A stretch of 64,000 bases of DNA from Microbacteriaceae bacterium (GTDB taxonomy: Bacteria > Actinomycetota > Actinomycetes > Actinomycetales > Microbacteriaceae): NCBI GenBank assembly GCA_027490915.1, contig JAIXXG010000013.1, positions 1 through 64,000 on the forward strand. Direction: 5' to 3'. Position 1 is the first letter of the stretch; every line of letters starts with the position of its first letter. The position numbers and the translations under genes are program-made. Below the pieces are notes generated by a model that worked only from the letters and a program-made list of their open reading frames with translations, was not told the origin of the DNA and did not search any database. This document shows positions 56,708 to 64,000 of this stretch, one piece after another.

Positions 56708-57253
56708 CTAGGACGCGCGCGACGCGCGACGCGCAGCGAGCTCGTCCGCCGGGTCGGCGGTCGGGCTCGCATCGAGCTCGACGAGCGAGCTCTCGACCTC
56801 GCGCAGCACCTTGCCGACGGCGATGCCGAACACGCCCTGGCCCCGGCTGACGAGGTCGATGACCTCGTCGTCGCTCGTGCACAGGTAGACGCTCGCCCCG
56901 TCGCTCATGAGGGTCGTCTGGGCGAGGTCGTTGACGCCGGCCTCTCGGAGCTGGTTGACGGCGGTGCGGATCTGCTGGAGGGAGATGCCGGTGTCGAGCA
57001 GGCGCTTGACGAGCTTGAGCACCAGGATGTCGCGGAAGCCGTAGAGGCGCTGGGTGCCCGACCCGGCGGCACCGCGCACGGTCGGCTCAACGAGCTCGGT
57101 GCGCGCCCAATAGTCGAGCTGGCGGTAGGAGATGCCGGCCGCGCGGGCCGCGACGGCGCCGCGGTAGCCGGCCTGGTCGTCGAGCTCGGGAAGGCCGTCG
57201 GTGAAGAGCAGGCCGAGGTCGTAGCGCTCGTCGCGCACCTCAGAGTCGGTCAT
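56708..57253 (-). CDS. MerR-family regulator (Rv1830-like)
   Basis: A 181-residue regulator: SYRQLDYWARTELVEPTVRG and RLYGFRDILVLKLVKRLLDTGISLQQIRTAV (MerR winged helix and coiled coil), then a C-terminal domain (LCTSDDEVIDLVSRGQGVFGIAV). The order with a second MerR gene and a GarA-type FHA gene matches Rv1830/Rv1828/Rv1827. In mycobacteria the Rv1830 group affects growth and division; the role here is inferred. A perfect dyad lies 21 bp upstream of its ATG, which follows an AGGGG site. Confidence 0.9.
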   Translation of the reverse strand: MTDSEVRDERYDLGLLFTDGLPELDDQAGYRGAVAARAAGISYRQLDYWARTELVEPTVRGAAGSGTQRLYGFRDILVLKLVKRLLDTGISLQQIRTAVNQLREAGVNDLAQTTLMSDGASVYLCTSDDEVIDLVSRGQGVFGIAVGKVLREVESSLVELDASPTADPADELAARRASRAS

Positions 57254-57273
57254 GTCCCCTACCTAACCTTCAT

Positions 57274-57293
57274 CATTAACGTGACAGTTAATG
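57274..57293. promoter_or_regulatory. Dyad operator upstream of the 57253 MerR gene
   Basis: CATTAAC-GTGACA-GTTAATG, 7-bp perfect arms and a 6-bp centre, AT-rich against a GC-rich background. It is a likely autoregulatory site. The rest of the 117-bp gap holds no gene. Confidence 0.55.
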
Positions 57294-57370
57294 CCACGCC
57301 GTTCAGAGTAGCGAGCCGTCTCGCGCAGACGGGAGACATCCGCTCGAACACGTCGGCGTGTCGGGCCCAG

Positions 57371-58075
57371 CTACGACTGTAGCCTGCCGAGCGCCGATCG
57401 GATCAGGCTCGAGCGCACGATCTCGAGCTGCCCGGCGATCTCGCGCGCCAGCTCAGCCGCTTTCGCCCGGCTCGAGGCGTCATTGCGGCGGGAGACGGGG
57501 ATCAGCGCGCTCTCGATGAGCCCGAGCTCGCGCTCGGCCGCGGCACGGAAACCGCGCAGGTGCCGGGGCTCGATGCCCGAGCGCTGCAGCTCGACCAGTG
57601 CCCGGAGCACCTGGAGGGCGTCATCGCCGAAGGTCTCGCCCGGGGCGATGAGCGATGCCGTGATCGCATCGGCGAGCAGGCTGGGCGAGGCGCCGGCCTC
57701 GCGGACGATCTCCGCCCGGGTGTATCGCCGCTCGGTGACGAGCATCGACGTCGGCCACGCACCGGTCGCGAGCAGGGCGGGGGTGCGCCCCGCCTCGAGC
57801 TCGTCGAGGTACTGCTTGATGACCTTCAACCGCAGGGAGTGATCGCGCTGCAGGGTCAGGATGATGCGCAGCCGGTCGACATCGGCGGAGGAGAACTTGC
57901 GATAGCCCGACTCGGTGCGCGTCGGAGCGACGAGCCCCTGCTCTTCGAGGAACCGCAGCTTGGAGGGGGTGAGATCGGGGAACTCGGGGCTCAACCGCGC
58001 GAGCACCTGGCCGATGCTCAGCAGAGCGCCGGTGGCGACCGGTCGTGCCGCCGCGGCCGACGACCGCGCCGCCAT
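57371..58075 (-). CDS. MerR-family regulator (Rv1828-like)
   Basis: A 234-residue regulator: LSIGQVLARLSPEFPDLTPSKLRFLEEQGLVAPTRT and YRKFSSADVDRLRIILTLQRD (MerR DNA-binding domain, near residues 18-85), LKVIKQYLDELEAG (dimer helix), then a large helical C-terminal domain. It is the partner of GarA-type FHA genes across actinobacteria. The start and the FHA-gene stop share one base (TGATG), so translation is coupled. Confidence 0.93.
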   Translation of the reverse strand: MAARSSAAAARPVATGALLSIGQVLARLSPEFPDLTPSKLRFLEEQGLVAPTRTESGYRKFSSADVDRLRIILTLQRDHSLRLKVIKQYLDELEAGRTPALLATGAWPTSMLVTERRYTRAEIVREAGASPSLLADAITASLIAPGETFGDDALQVLRALVELQRSGIEPRHLRGFRAAAERELGLIESALIPVSRRNDASSRAKAAELAREIAGQLEIVRSSLIRSALGRLQS

Positions 58076-58542
58076 CAGGCGCCCGCGGCGAGGTCGGCGC
58101 GGGATGCGTAGAAGGTCAGGTGGTACTTGCCCACCTGCACCTCGCAGCCATCGACGAGCGGCACGGTCTCGTCGATGCGCTCACCGCCCATGAAGGTGCC
58201 GTTGAGCGACCCGAGGTCGCGCACCGCGAACTGGCGAGCGGTGCGCAGGAAGGCGGCGTGCTTGCGCGACACCGTGACGTCATCGAGGAAGATGTCGGCC
58301 TCCGGGTGACGCCCCGCGACAGTGACGTCGGCGTCGAGCAGGAAACGGGCTCCGGTATTGGGGCCGCGCCGCACGATCAGCAGGGCCGAGCCCGAGGGGA
58401 GGGCTGCGATGACATCCTGCTCCTCCGGGCTCACGCCCGCCTCGAGGGCGGCGAGCTGCGCGGCGAACTCCGGCCCGAAGTGGGCCGTCGTCTCGTGCGG
58501 ACGGTAGGTGCCGTCGCTCGTGCCGGGCGTGCTCTCAGTCAT
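58075..58542 (-). CDS. garA: GarA/OdhI-like FHA-domain regulator
   Basis: A 155-residue protein: N-terminal phospho-threonine motif ETTAHF (about residues 18-23; ETTSxF in GarA and OdhI) and a C-terminal FHA domain (AGRHPEADIFLDDVTVSRKHA, DLGSLNGTF with the phosphopeptide-binding Arg, Ser, His and Asn). The unphosphorylated form inhibits 2-oxoglutarate dehydrogenase; phosphorylation of the ETT motif by Ser/Thr kinases makes the FHA domain bind its own tail. That role is family knowledge. The ATG at 58542 is fixed by AGGAGG 7 nt upstream. Confidence 0.94.
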   Translation of the reverse strand: MTESTPGTSDGTYRPHETTAHFGPEFAAQLAALEAGVSPEEQDVIAALPSGSALLIVRRGPNTGARFLLDADVTVAGRHPEADIFLDDVTVSRKHAAFLRTARQFAVRDLGSLNGTFMGGERIDETVPLVDGCEVQVGKYHLTFYASRADLAAGA

Positions 58543-58549
58543 CCATCGA

Positions 58550-58555
58550 CCTCCT
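58550..58555 (-). promoter_or_regulatory. Shine-Dalgarno of the garA-like gene
   Basis: A canonical AGGAGG, 7 nt before the ATG and one of the few perfect sites in the window. It lies immediately after the pgsA stop, showing operon-internal initiation. Confidence 0.7.
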
Positions 58556-59191
58556 CTAGGCGCCCAGCGTATCCGATGCGTCGGAACGCTCGGCACGCGA
58601 TCTCGAGATCACCTCACGGGTCTGACGCACATACAGGATGCCCGCCCACCAGTACAGGAAGGCCCCCCAGATCGTGAACGCCCACCCCAGGGGGTCGCTC
58701 ACCGGCTGCAGCGCCGGGAATGCCTGACCGAGCACGAGGAGCGGCAGCGCGTAGAACAGGGCGAAGGTCGCGACCTTGCCCAGGTGGTGCACCGGCAGCG
58801 GGCCGTAGCCGTGGCGCGCGAGCGCGACACCGAGCCCGGCGAGCAGCACGTCGCGGCCCACGATGACGGCGACGATCCACCACGGCACGACCTCGCGCAC
58901 GGCGAGCGCGATGACCGCCGCGAAGATGAACAGCCGATCGGCGGCCGGATCGAGCAGCTGGCCGAGCCGCGTGATCTGCCCGAAGCGCCGGGCGATGATG
59001 CCGTCGAGGAAGTCGCTGACGCTCGACACGACGATGACGATGAGCGCCGCGAGATCGAGTTCGAGCAGCACCAGCACGAGGAACACCGGCACGAGCAGGA
59101 TGCGCAGGGCGCTCAGTGCGTTGGGCACCGTCCAGACGCGGTCGCTGATGGTCGGCCCGGGCGGACCGGAGGGGCGCTCAGGCTCCGACAC
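58556..59191 (-). CDS. pgsA: CDP-alcohol phosphatidyltransferase (PgsA-like)
   Basis: A 211-residue integral membrane enzyme with the full signature DG-x2-AR-x8-G-x3-D-x3-D in SDFLDGIIARRFGQ and RLGQLLDPAADR (about residues 60-88), and about six helices. It transfers a phosphatidyl group from CDP-diacylglycerol, most likely to glycerol-3-phosphate; the acceptor is inferred from similarity to pgsA genes at the same locus. The GTG has TAGACT 6 nt upstream. Confidence 0.9.
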   Translation of the reverse strand: MSEPERPSGPPGPTISDRVWTVPNALSALRILLVPVFLVLVLLELDLAALIVIVVSSVSDFLDGIIARRFGQITRLGQLLDPAADRLFIFAAVIALAVREVVPWWIVAVIVGRDVLLAGLGVALARHGYGPLPVHHLGKVATFALFYALPLLVLGQAFPALQPVSDPLGWAFTIWGAFLYWWAGILYVRQTREVISRSRAERSDASDTLGA

Positions 59192-59197
59192 GGGGCC

Positions 59198-59203
59198 AGT
59201 CTA
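59198..59203 (-). promoter_or_regulatory. Candidate -10 for the pgsA-garA-MerR operon (leaderless)
   Basis: TAGACT on the minus strand, 6 nt before the GTG at 59191. Confidence 0.5.
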
Positions 59204-59254
59204 CTGAGGCGCCCGGGCGACGCGGGAGGGCATCCGGGGATACCATGCGTTGCT

Positions 59255-60088
59255 ATGGACATCGTCGTCATCGTGGTCGGCATCGCCGCCGGCGTCAGCC
59301 TCGTCACCTGGATCGCCTCGCTCGCCACCGGCGACCACTCGTGGGTCGACCGCATCTGGTCGATCGTGCCGATCGTCTACGTCGGCGCCTTCTGGGCCGC
59401 GACCGGGTTCACCGACCCGCGACTGATGATCATGAGTGTGCTGGTGCTGCTGTGGGGCGCGCGCCTGACCTTCAACTTCGCCCGCAAGGGCGGCTACACG
59501 GGGGTCGAAGACTACCGCTGGCCCATCCTGCGCGATCGCATGAGCCCCGCCCAGTTCCAGGTGTTCAACCTGCTCTTCATCGTGATCTTCCAGAACGCGC
59601 TGCTGCTGCTCATCGCGCTTCCGGCGCTCGTGGCGTACGAGAACCAGGCCGCCCCGATCGGCCCCGTCGATCTGCTGCTGGCCGCGCTGTTCCTCGCGCT
59701 GCTCGTCGGCGAGTTCGTCGCCGACCAGCAGCAGTGGGACTTCCAGAAGGCGAAGGCCGCGGCCATCGCCGCCGGCCAGGAGCCCGAGCAGCGCTTCGTG
59801 ACGAGCGGCCTCTGGCGCTTCAGCCGCCACCCGAACTTCTTCTTCGAGCAGGCGCAGTGGTGGGTGCTCTACCTCATGGGCGCGGTGGCGCTCGGAGCAC
59901 CGCTGCACTGGACGATCATCGGGCCCGTGCTGCTGACCGCGCTGTTCATCGGCTCGACGCGGTTCACCGAGGAGATCACGGCGGCGAAGTACCCCGAGTA
60001 CGCCGAGTACCAGCGGCGCACCTCGATGCTGATCCCGTGGATTCCCCGTGAGCCCCGTGCCGCTGCCGCCGACGCCGCCGCCTCGTAG
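59255..60088 (+). CDS. DUF1295 / steroid 5-alpha-reductase-like membrane protein
   Basis: A 277-residue polytopic protein with seven or so helices: DHSWVDRIWSIVPIVYV near the start, LLWGARLTFNFARKGGYTGVEDYRW (conserved DUF1295 loop), and SGLWRFSRHPNFFFEQAQWW with EEITAAKYPEYAEYQRRTS, typical of the NADPH-binding C-terminal part of steroid-reductase and methyltransferase-like families. Substrate unknown. TACCAT lies 8 nt before the ATG. Confidence 0.9.
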   Translation: MDIVVIVVGIAAGVSLVTWIASLATGDHSWVDRIWSIVPIVYVGAFWAATGFTDPRLMIMSVLVLLWGARLTFNFARKGGYTGVEDYRWPILRDRMSPAQFQVFNLLFIVIFQNALLLLIALPALVAYENQAAPIGPVDLLLAALFLALLVGEFVADQQQWDFQKAKAAAIAAGQEPEQRFVTSGLWRFSRHPNFFFEQAQWWVLYLMGAVALGAPLHWTIIGPVLLTALFIGSTRFTEEITAAKYPEYAEYQRRTSMLIPWIPREPRAAAADAAAS

Positions 60089-60089
60089 C

Positions 60090-60095
60090 TAGCAT
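60090..60095 (+). promoter_or_regulatory. Candidate -10 for the 60103 gene (leaderless)
   Basis: TAGCAT directly after the DUF1295 stop and 7 nt before the ATG, despite a gap of only 14 bp. Confidence 0.5.
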
Positions 60096-60102
60096 CGCGC
60101 GC

Positions 60103-60558
60103 ATGTCGTGCATCCGGTTCAACACCCCCGCCCAGCGTCGACAGCTGGCCGAGAGCGCGCCGACCAGGGTCGGCGAGTCGGCGGCCGTCGCGCAGTTTCT
60201 CTCGCCCGCGGTCACCGCGTCGAAGGTCGCCCGCATCCGCCGTCTCGCCGCCGACCCCAACCCGAAGATCCGCGAGAGCGCCGCGCTGTCGTACCACGCG
60301 CCGGTGGAGGTCTACGAGGCCCTGTCGCGCGATCCCGACCCGGGGGTGCGGGCGTGCATCGCGAAGAACGAGCATGTTCCGTGCGACATCCTGAGCCGCC
60401 TCGCCGACGACCCCGACGAGCGCGTCCGCGGCTTCGTGGCCGTCAACTTCTTCGTGCCCGCTGACGCGATGGAGCGCCTCGCCGACGACCCCAGCCCGGT
60501 CGTGCGCGGGCTCGTCGACTGGAAGGCCTCGCTGCGCGAGGAACCCGTCGCGGTCTAG
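60103..60558 (+). CDS. HEAT/leucine-rich-variant repeat protein
   Basis: A 151-residue helical-repeat protein. About four repeats of a D-P-x-x-x-V/I-R pattern are visible: ADPNPKIRESAALSYHAPVE, RDPDPGVRACIAKNEHVPCD, DDPDERVRGFVAVNFFVPAD, DDPSPVVRGLVDWKAS. Such folds mediate protein or nucleic-acid contacts; no catalytic residue is apparent and no function is assigned. Its 3' end overlaps the convergent SDR gene by 4 nt. Confidence 0.83.
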   Translation: MSCIRFNTPAQRRQLAESAPTRVGESAAVAQFLSPAVTASKVARIRRLAADPNPKIRESAALSYHAPVEVYEALSRDPDPGVRACIAKNEHVPCDILSRLADDPDERVRGFVAVNFFVPADAMERLADDPSPVVRGLVDWKASLREEPVAV

Positions 60559-61328
60559 CCCTCGCCGGGCCGGGAGGCGGAGGCGAACGAGAACCGCCCG
60601 AGCAGGCTGTCGGGCACGAGGCCCGAGAGCGCCACGATGAGGCGGTAGCGCAGGGTCGGCACCACCACAGCCCGCCCCCTGTCGATGCCGCGCAGGGCGA
60701 GGCGGACCAGCCTCGGCGCCTCGAGCCAGAGCATCGCGGGGATGCCGCGGGTGGAGACCCGCATCCGGTCATGGAACTCGGTGCGAGTGAAGCCCGGGCA
60801 GACCGCGGTGACGGTGACGCCGTGGGCGCGGGTCACCAGGTTCGCCCCCCGGGCGAAGGAGACACCCCATGCCTTGGCGGCCGAGTAGGTGCCGAGCGGG
60901 GTGTAGGCGGCGACGCTCGAGATCATCACCACCCGCCCGCGACCGCGCTGCACCATGCCACCGAGGGCGGTGTGCGCGAGCCGCAGGGGCACGGTGACGT
61001 GGATCGCCAGGTGATCGAGCTCGTCGTCGAGAGCGGTCGAGAGCACATCACCCCGCAGCCCGTAGCCCGCATTGTTGATGAGCAGATCGATCGGTCGGTT
61101 GGCCTCGGTGAGGCGTCGCTCGACCACCGCGACACCGTCATCGGTCAGCAGGTCGGCCGGCAGCGCCTCGACGTGCACCCCGTGCGCGTGCTGCAGCTCG
61201 GCGGCGGTGCGGGCGAGGCGATCGGCGTCTCGGGCGACGATGACGAGGTCGTCGCCGCGGGCGGCGAGCTGGCGGGCGAACTCGGCGCCGATGCCGGCGG
61301 TCGCTCCGGTGATGAGGGCGGTGGGCAT
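60555..61328 (-). CDS. Short-chain dehydrogenase/reductase
   Basis: A 257-residue classical SDR: cofactor loop TGATAGIGAEFA (TGxxxGIG), LLINNAGYG (NNAG), Ser in MISSVAAYTPLG, and the Tyr-x3-Lys pair in TYSAAKAW. Arg in VARDADR after the second strand favours NADP(H). Substrate unknown. TACCGT lies 6 nt before the ATG. Confidence 0.92.
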   Translation of the reverse strand: MPTALITGATAGIGAEFARQLAARGDDLVIVARDADRLARTAAELQHAHGVHVEALPADLLTDDGVAVVERRLTEANRPIDLLINNAGYGLRGDVLSTALDDELDHLAIHVTVPLRLAHTALGGMVQRGRGRVVMISSVAAYTPLGTYSAAKAWGVSFARGANLVTRAHGVTVTAVCPGFTRTEFHDRMRVSTRGIPAMLWLEAPRLVRLALRGIDRGRAVVVPTLRYRLIVALSGLVPDSLLGRFSFASASRPGEG

Positions 61329-61334
61329 GGCTCC

Positions 61335-61340
61335 ACGGTA
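61335..61340 (-). promoter_or_regulatory. Candidate -10 for the SDR gene (leaderless)
   Basis: TACCGT on the minus strand, 6 nt before the ATG, in a 47-bp divergent gap. Confidence 0.45.
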
Positions 61341-61363
61341 GCCCGGCGGCGGGCGCGGGCTCG

Positions 61364-61369
61364 TACGCT
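61364..61369 (+). promoter_or_regulatory. Candidate -10 for the S4-domain gene (leaderless)
   Basis: TACGCT, 6 nt before the ATG at 61376. Confidence 0.45.
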
Positions 61370-61375
61370 GGGATC

Positions 61376-61762
61376 ATGACGAGCGCACGGGTCGACGCCT
61401 GGACGTGGGCGATCCGCCTGTACCCGACCCGGTCAGCGGCGACGGCGGCCTGCAAAGCGGGGCACGTCAAGGTCAACGGCGCGTCTGCCAAGCCCGCCCA
61501 GGTCGTGCGCGTCGGCGACCACGTGCGGGCGCTCACCCCGGGTGGCGAGAAGCTCGTCATCGTCACGGGCATCATCACCAAGCGCACGAGTGCTGCGCTC
61601 GCGGCCGGCAACTATGACGACCTCACTCCCCCGCCGCCGCCCAAGGAGGAGCGCCCGGCGACCGTGCTGCGCGAGCGCGGTGCCGGTCGGCCCACCAAGC
61701 GCGACCGACGGCTCATCGAACGGCTGCGCGGCCGCGACGGCGAGCCGGGCGCGCTTGGCTGA
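61376..61762 (+). CDS. S4-domain RNA-binding protein (Hsp15/HslR-like)
   Basis: A 128-residue protein: an S4 domain (VDAWTWAIRLYPTRSAATAA, GHVKVNGASAKPAQVVRVGD, residues 5-60) and a basic, Pro-rich C-terminal tail (TPPPPPKEERPATVLRERG, RPTKRDRRLIERLRGRDG). Hsp15-type proteins bind stalled 50S subunits carrying peptidyl-tRNA. The family match is good; the exact target is inferred. Confidence 0.9.
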   Translation: MTSARVDAWTWAIRLYPTRSAATAACKAGHVKVNGASAKPAQVVRVGDHVRALTPGGEKLVIVTGIITKRTSAALAAGNYDDLTPPPPPKEERPATVLRERGAGRPTKRDRRLIERLRGRDGEPGALG

Positions 61763-61768
61763 CGCGGG

Positions 61769-61795
61769 CCCGCGGCGGGCATCCGGGGCCGCGGG
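61769..61795. terminator. Possible weak terminator between the S4 gene and ldh
   Basis: CCCGCGG / CCGCGGG, 7-bp arms with a 13-nt loop, between two convergent genes. No U-run. Confidence 0.3.
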
Positions 61796-61806
61796 GGCGG
61801 CAGGCC

Positions 61807-62763
61807 CTAGGCGAGGTCGAGCGCGGCGAGCGAAGCCCGGATGGTGTCGGCCGAGGCGTGCAGCGCGCGCTCCTCATCGGCCGAGAAGGGCACGTCGATG
61901 ACGCGCGAGACGCCCCCGGCGTCGACGACGCTCGGCACCGACAGCGCCACGCCGCTCACGCCGCGGTAGTCGTCGAGCACCGAGCTGACGGGCAGCACGG
62001 CGCCCTCGTCGTTGAGCACTGCCTCGACGATGCGCGCACCCGAGAGCCCGATCGCGTAGTTGGTCGCCCCCTTGCCGGCGATGACGGTGTAGGCCGCTGT
62101 CTTGACCTCGTAGGCGATGCGGTCGAGCTCCTCGACACTCAGCGTCTCCCCCGCGTCGTCGACCCACTCGCGGATCGGGATCGGCCCGATGCGGCTCTGC
62201 GACCACAGCGGAAACTCGCTGTCGCCGTGCTCGCCGACGATCATCGCGTGGATGCTCGAGGCCGAGACCCCCAGACGCTCGGCCAGGCGCCACCGCAGCC
62301 GGGAGCTGTCGAGAACCGTGCCGCTCGAGAACACGCGCCCGGCGGGCAGACCGCTGAAGCGCTGCGCGGCGACCGCGAGCACGTCGCAGGGGTTCGTCAC
62401 GAGCACGTACACGGCGTTCGGGGCGCGCTCGACGAGCTGGGGCATCAGCGAGCGCAGGATGCCCACGTTCACCCCCGCGAGGTCGAGCCGGCTCTGGCCC
62501 GGGTGCTGCTTGGCGCCGGCGGTGATGACGACGACGTTTGCCCCCGCGACGAGGTCGAGGTCGGCCCCGCCCGTGATGGTGCTCGCACCCGTGAACGGCG
62601 TGCCGTGCGCCAGGTCGAGCACCTCGGCCTCGGCGCGCGGTGCGTCGATGTCGTAGAGCACGACCTCGCGCGCGGAGCCGCGGATCAGGGAGGCGTAGGC
62701 GAGGGAGGAGCCGACGGCCCCGGCGCCGATGATGGCCAGGCGGGAGTTCTCGATGACGGTCAT
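61807..62763 (-). CDS. ldh: L-lactate dehydrogenase
   Basis: A 318-residue NAD enzyme: AIIGAGAVGSSLAYASL (dinucleotide loop), VLYDID with the NAD-selective Asp, the substrate-loop Arg in QSRLDLAGVN, TNPCDVLAV, the LDSSRLRWRLAE Arg, and the catalytic His in GEHGDSEFPLWS. It interconverts pyruvate and lactate. Residues after the loop (GAKQHPGQSR) favour LDH over malate dehydrogenase. CAGACT lies 7 nt before the ATG. Confidence 0.94.
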   Translation of the reverse strand: MTVIENSRLAIIGAGAVGSSLAYASLIRGSAREVVLYDIDAPRAEAEVLDLAHGTPFTGASTITGGADLDLVAGANVVVITAGAKQHPGQSRLDLAGVNVGILRSLMPQLVERAPNAVYVLVTNPCDVLAVAAQRFSGLPAGRVFSSGTVLDSSRLRWRLAERLGVSASSIHAMIVGEHGDSEFPLWSQSRIGPIPIREWVDDAGETLSVEELDRIAYEVKTAAYTVIAGKGATNYAIGLSGARIVEAVLNDEGAVLPVSSVLDDYRGVSGVALSVPSVVDAGGVSRVIDVPFSADEERALHASADTIRASLAALDLA

Positions 62764-62822
62764 GAGCAGAAGTCTGGTCGACCCGGGGCGACCGCACCAG
62801 GGCCCTTGGACCCTCCGTGACC

Positions 62823-62828
62823 TAGCAT
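62823..62828 (+). promoter_or_regulatory. Candidate -10 for the 62835 membrane-protein gene (leaderless)
   Basis: TAGCAT, 6 nt before the ATG. Confidence 0.5.
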
Positions 62829-62834
62829 CGCCTC

Positions 62835-63521
62835 ATGAGCGACGACGCCCCCACCCCAGCCGTGCCCGTCGGCGGCATGCCCACCCGTTCGGGCTCGGTC
62901 GCCCGCGTGCTGCTGCTGACCACGCTCGTGAGCACCGCGCTCATGGGCCTCGCCTACCAGCTGGGGATCGGCGACGCCGTGATCTCCCGGCCCGGCGAGC
63001 TCGTTCTGCTGTTCATCGACATCGCGCCGGTGCTCTGGTTCGCCGCCGCCGCGGTGCTGCTCTCGGCGCTGCGCTGGCAGTCGATCGATCAGCGCTTCCG
63101 GTGGGTGCTGCTCGCCGCCGTGGTCGCCGTCGCGGTGTCGATTGTCGTGCGACTGACGCTCCTGGGCCAGACCCCCACCGTGGCGCTGCTCGAGCCGTTC
63201 ACCCTCGGGTTTCTCGTGGTGGTCGGTGCGGGCATCCTGTTCACCCGCTCGCGGGTGCGCCGGCTCGCGAACGGCACCGACGCGGGCATCACGCTGATCG
63301 GCCTGGCGCTCGGATTCGCCGTCGTCGGCATCGGAGTCGCCCTCGGCGCGCTGCGGCTGGGCATCGCGGGGCCGCCGGTGCCGCCCGGAGCGGTCTCGCG
63401 GTACATCGAGACCTCCCCCACCACGGGCCTGCTGATCGGGGCCACGCTGCTGATGGTGGGCGGGCTGTTCTGGCTCACCGACCGCACCCGCAACCCCGGC
63501 GTCGAGCGGCCCCGCGCGTGA
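62835..63521 (+). CDS. Uncharacterised six-helix membrane protein
   Basis: A 228-residue protein I do not recognise. Hydrophobic segments lie at about residues 22-43, 55-80, 90-108, 118-136, 150-172 and 198-215, with short charged loops (RWQSIDQRFRW, RSRVRRLANGTD) and a GPPVPPGAVSRYIETSPTTG loop before the last helix. No catalytic motif is seen. Its stop overlaps the GTG of the nucleoside hydrolase (GTGA), so the two are probably co-expressed; a transport or accessory role is speculative. Confidence 0.82.
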   Translation: MSDDAPTPAVPVGGMPTRSGSVARVLLLTTLVSTALMGLAYQLGIGDAVISRPGELVLLFIDIAPVLWFAAAAVLLSALRWQSIDQRFRWVLLAAVVAVAVSIVVRLTLLGQTPTVALLEPFTLGFLVVVGAGILFTRSRVRRLANGTDAGITLIGLALGFAVVGIGVALGALRLGIAGPPVPPGAVSRYIETSPTTGLLIGATLLMVGGLFWLTDRTRNPGVERPRA

Positions 63522-64000
63522 CCGCGCCGCAGCCCGTCATCCTCGACGTCGACACGGGCGTCGACGATGCCCTCGCCCTGCTGCTGGCCGTGCGGCATCC
63601 GGCTCTCGACGTGCGGGCGGTCACCTGCACCGGCGGCAACGCCCCGCTCGCGCAGGTGGTGCAGAACACCCTGCGGGTTCTGGATGCGGCCGGCGCCGGC
63701 CCGATCCCGGTCGCCGCCGGGGCGCACCGCCCCCTGCTCGAGGCGCCGCAGCACGCGGCCGCCATCCATGGCGCCGACGGCCTGGCCGACTTGGGGCTGC
63801 CGGAGTCGGCGCGCACGCCCGAGCCCGTGCACGCCGTCGAGCTGCTGCGCCGCACGCTGCTCGAGAGCGCCGAGCCCGTGACGCTCATCAGCCTCGCCCC
63901 GCTCACCAACATCGCCCTGCTGCTGCGCACGCATCCCGCGGTGCGCGACCGCATCGCGCGCGTCGTCATGATGGGCGGTGCGGTGGGCACGGGCAACGCC
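63518..64000 (+). CDS. Inosine-uridine preferring nucleoside hydrolase, 3' end beyond window
   Basis: The first 161 residues of a nucleoside hydrolase: the calcium/ribose loop ILDVDTGVDDALALLLAV (DxDxGxDD at about residues 10-17), the conserved TCTGGNAPLAQVVQNTL with the substrate Asn, HGADGLADLGLP, and LAPLTNIALLL, ending at VVMMGGAVGTGNA. The enzyme splits ribonucleosides to base and ribose. The GTG at 63518 overlaps the upstream stop. The open frame runs off the window. Confidence 0.93.
   Translation, partial: MTAPQPVILDVDTGVDDALALLLAVRHPALDVRAVTCTGGNAPLAQVVQNTLRVLDAAGAGPIPVAAGAHRPLLEAPQHAAAIHGADGLADLGLPESARTPEPVHAVELLRRTLLESAEPVTLISLAPLTNIALLLRTHPAVRDRIARVVMMGGAVGTGNA

Overview
The window is high-GC, densely packed chromosomal DNA from an actinobacterium. 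The bc1-aa3 respiratory genes (ctaE-qcrCAB and ctaCDF), the mycobacterial-type division and wall cluster, a PASTA kinase with an Rv2175c-like neighbour, a GarA-type FHA protein with two MerR regulators, and class II DAHP synthase all fit that phylum. The diverged MurE, with no DNPR motif, would suit a lineage with non-DAP peptidoglycan such as Microbacteriaceae; this is an inference. I see no tRNA, rRNA, CRISPR array, insertion sequence or prophage. All genes share similar codon and GC character.

Layout. 1-2420: an edge-truncated PLP transsulfuration enzyme, a divergent Lrp regulator and trpD. 2499-10893: respiratory chain, with ctaE-qcrC-qcrA-qcrB on the plus strand facing ctaC-ctaD-ctaF plus two GNAT genes on the minus strand. 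11021-21065: housekeeping genes (erpA, an M20 peptidase, DUF3043, pyrD, nrdR, hisD, a flavin reductase, dnaE, a GNAT). 21078-39411: one long minus-strand cell-wall and division cluster, read mraZ, rsmH, ftsL-like, ftsI, murE, murF-like, mraY, murD, ftsW, murG, murC, ftsQ, ftsZ, yggS, sepF, yggT, divIVA and rluD. 39763-50303: DUF3040, a polyprenyl synthase, Rv2175c-like, a LysM protein, a PASTA kinase, aroG, plsC, a ROK kinase and fadD. This matches the order of M. tuberculosis Rv2169c-Rv2187. 50382-56616: def, a MinD/ParA-like ATPase, pyruvate carboxylase and a second ParA-like ATPase. 56708-59191: two MerR regulators, GarA-like FHA and pgsA, resembling Rv1830-Rv1822. 59255-64000: mixed metabolic and small genes, ending in a nucleoside hydrolase cut by the window edge.

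How they work together. The two respiratory clusters encode a complete bc1-aa3 supercomplex: diheme QcrC, Rieske QcrA, cytochrome b QcrB and oxidase subunits I-IV. The division cluster makes lipid II and the Z-ring, with one striking exception. The murF position holds only a 218-residue protein that lacks the MurF N-terminal and ATP-binding domains. The kinase, Rv2175c-like protein and GarA-like protein are the parts of a Ser/Thr phosphorylation circuit linking wall status and central carbon flux.

Expression signals. Many genes have a TAnnnT-like -10 hexamer only 6-8 nt before the start codon, and most of these lack a convincing Shine-Dalgarno sequence. This suggests widespread leaderless transcription. 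Within operons, ATGA/GTGA overlaps are common.
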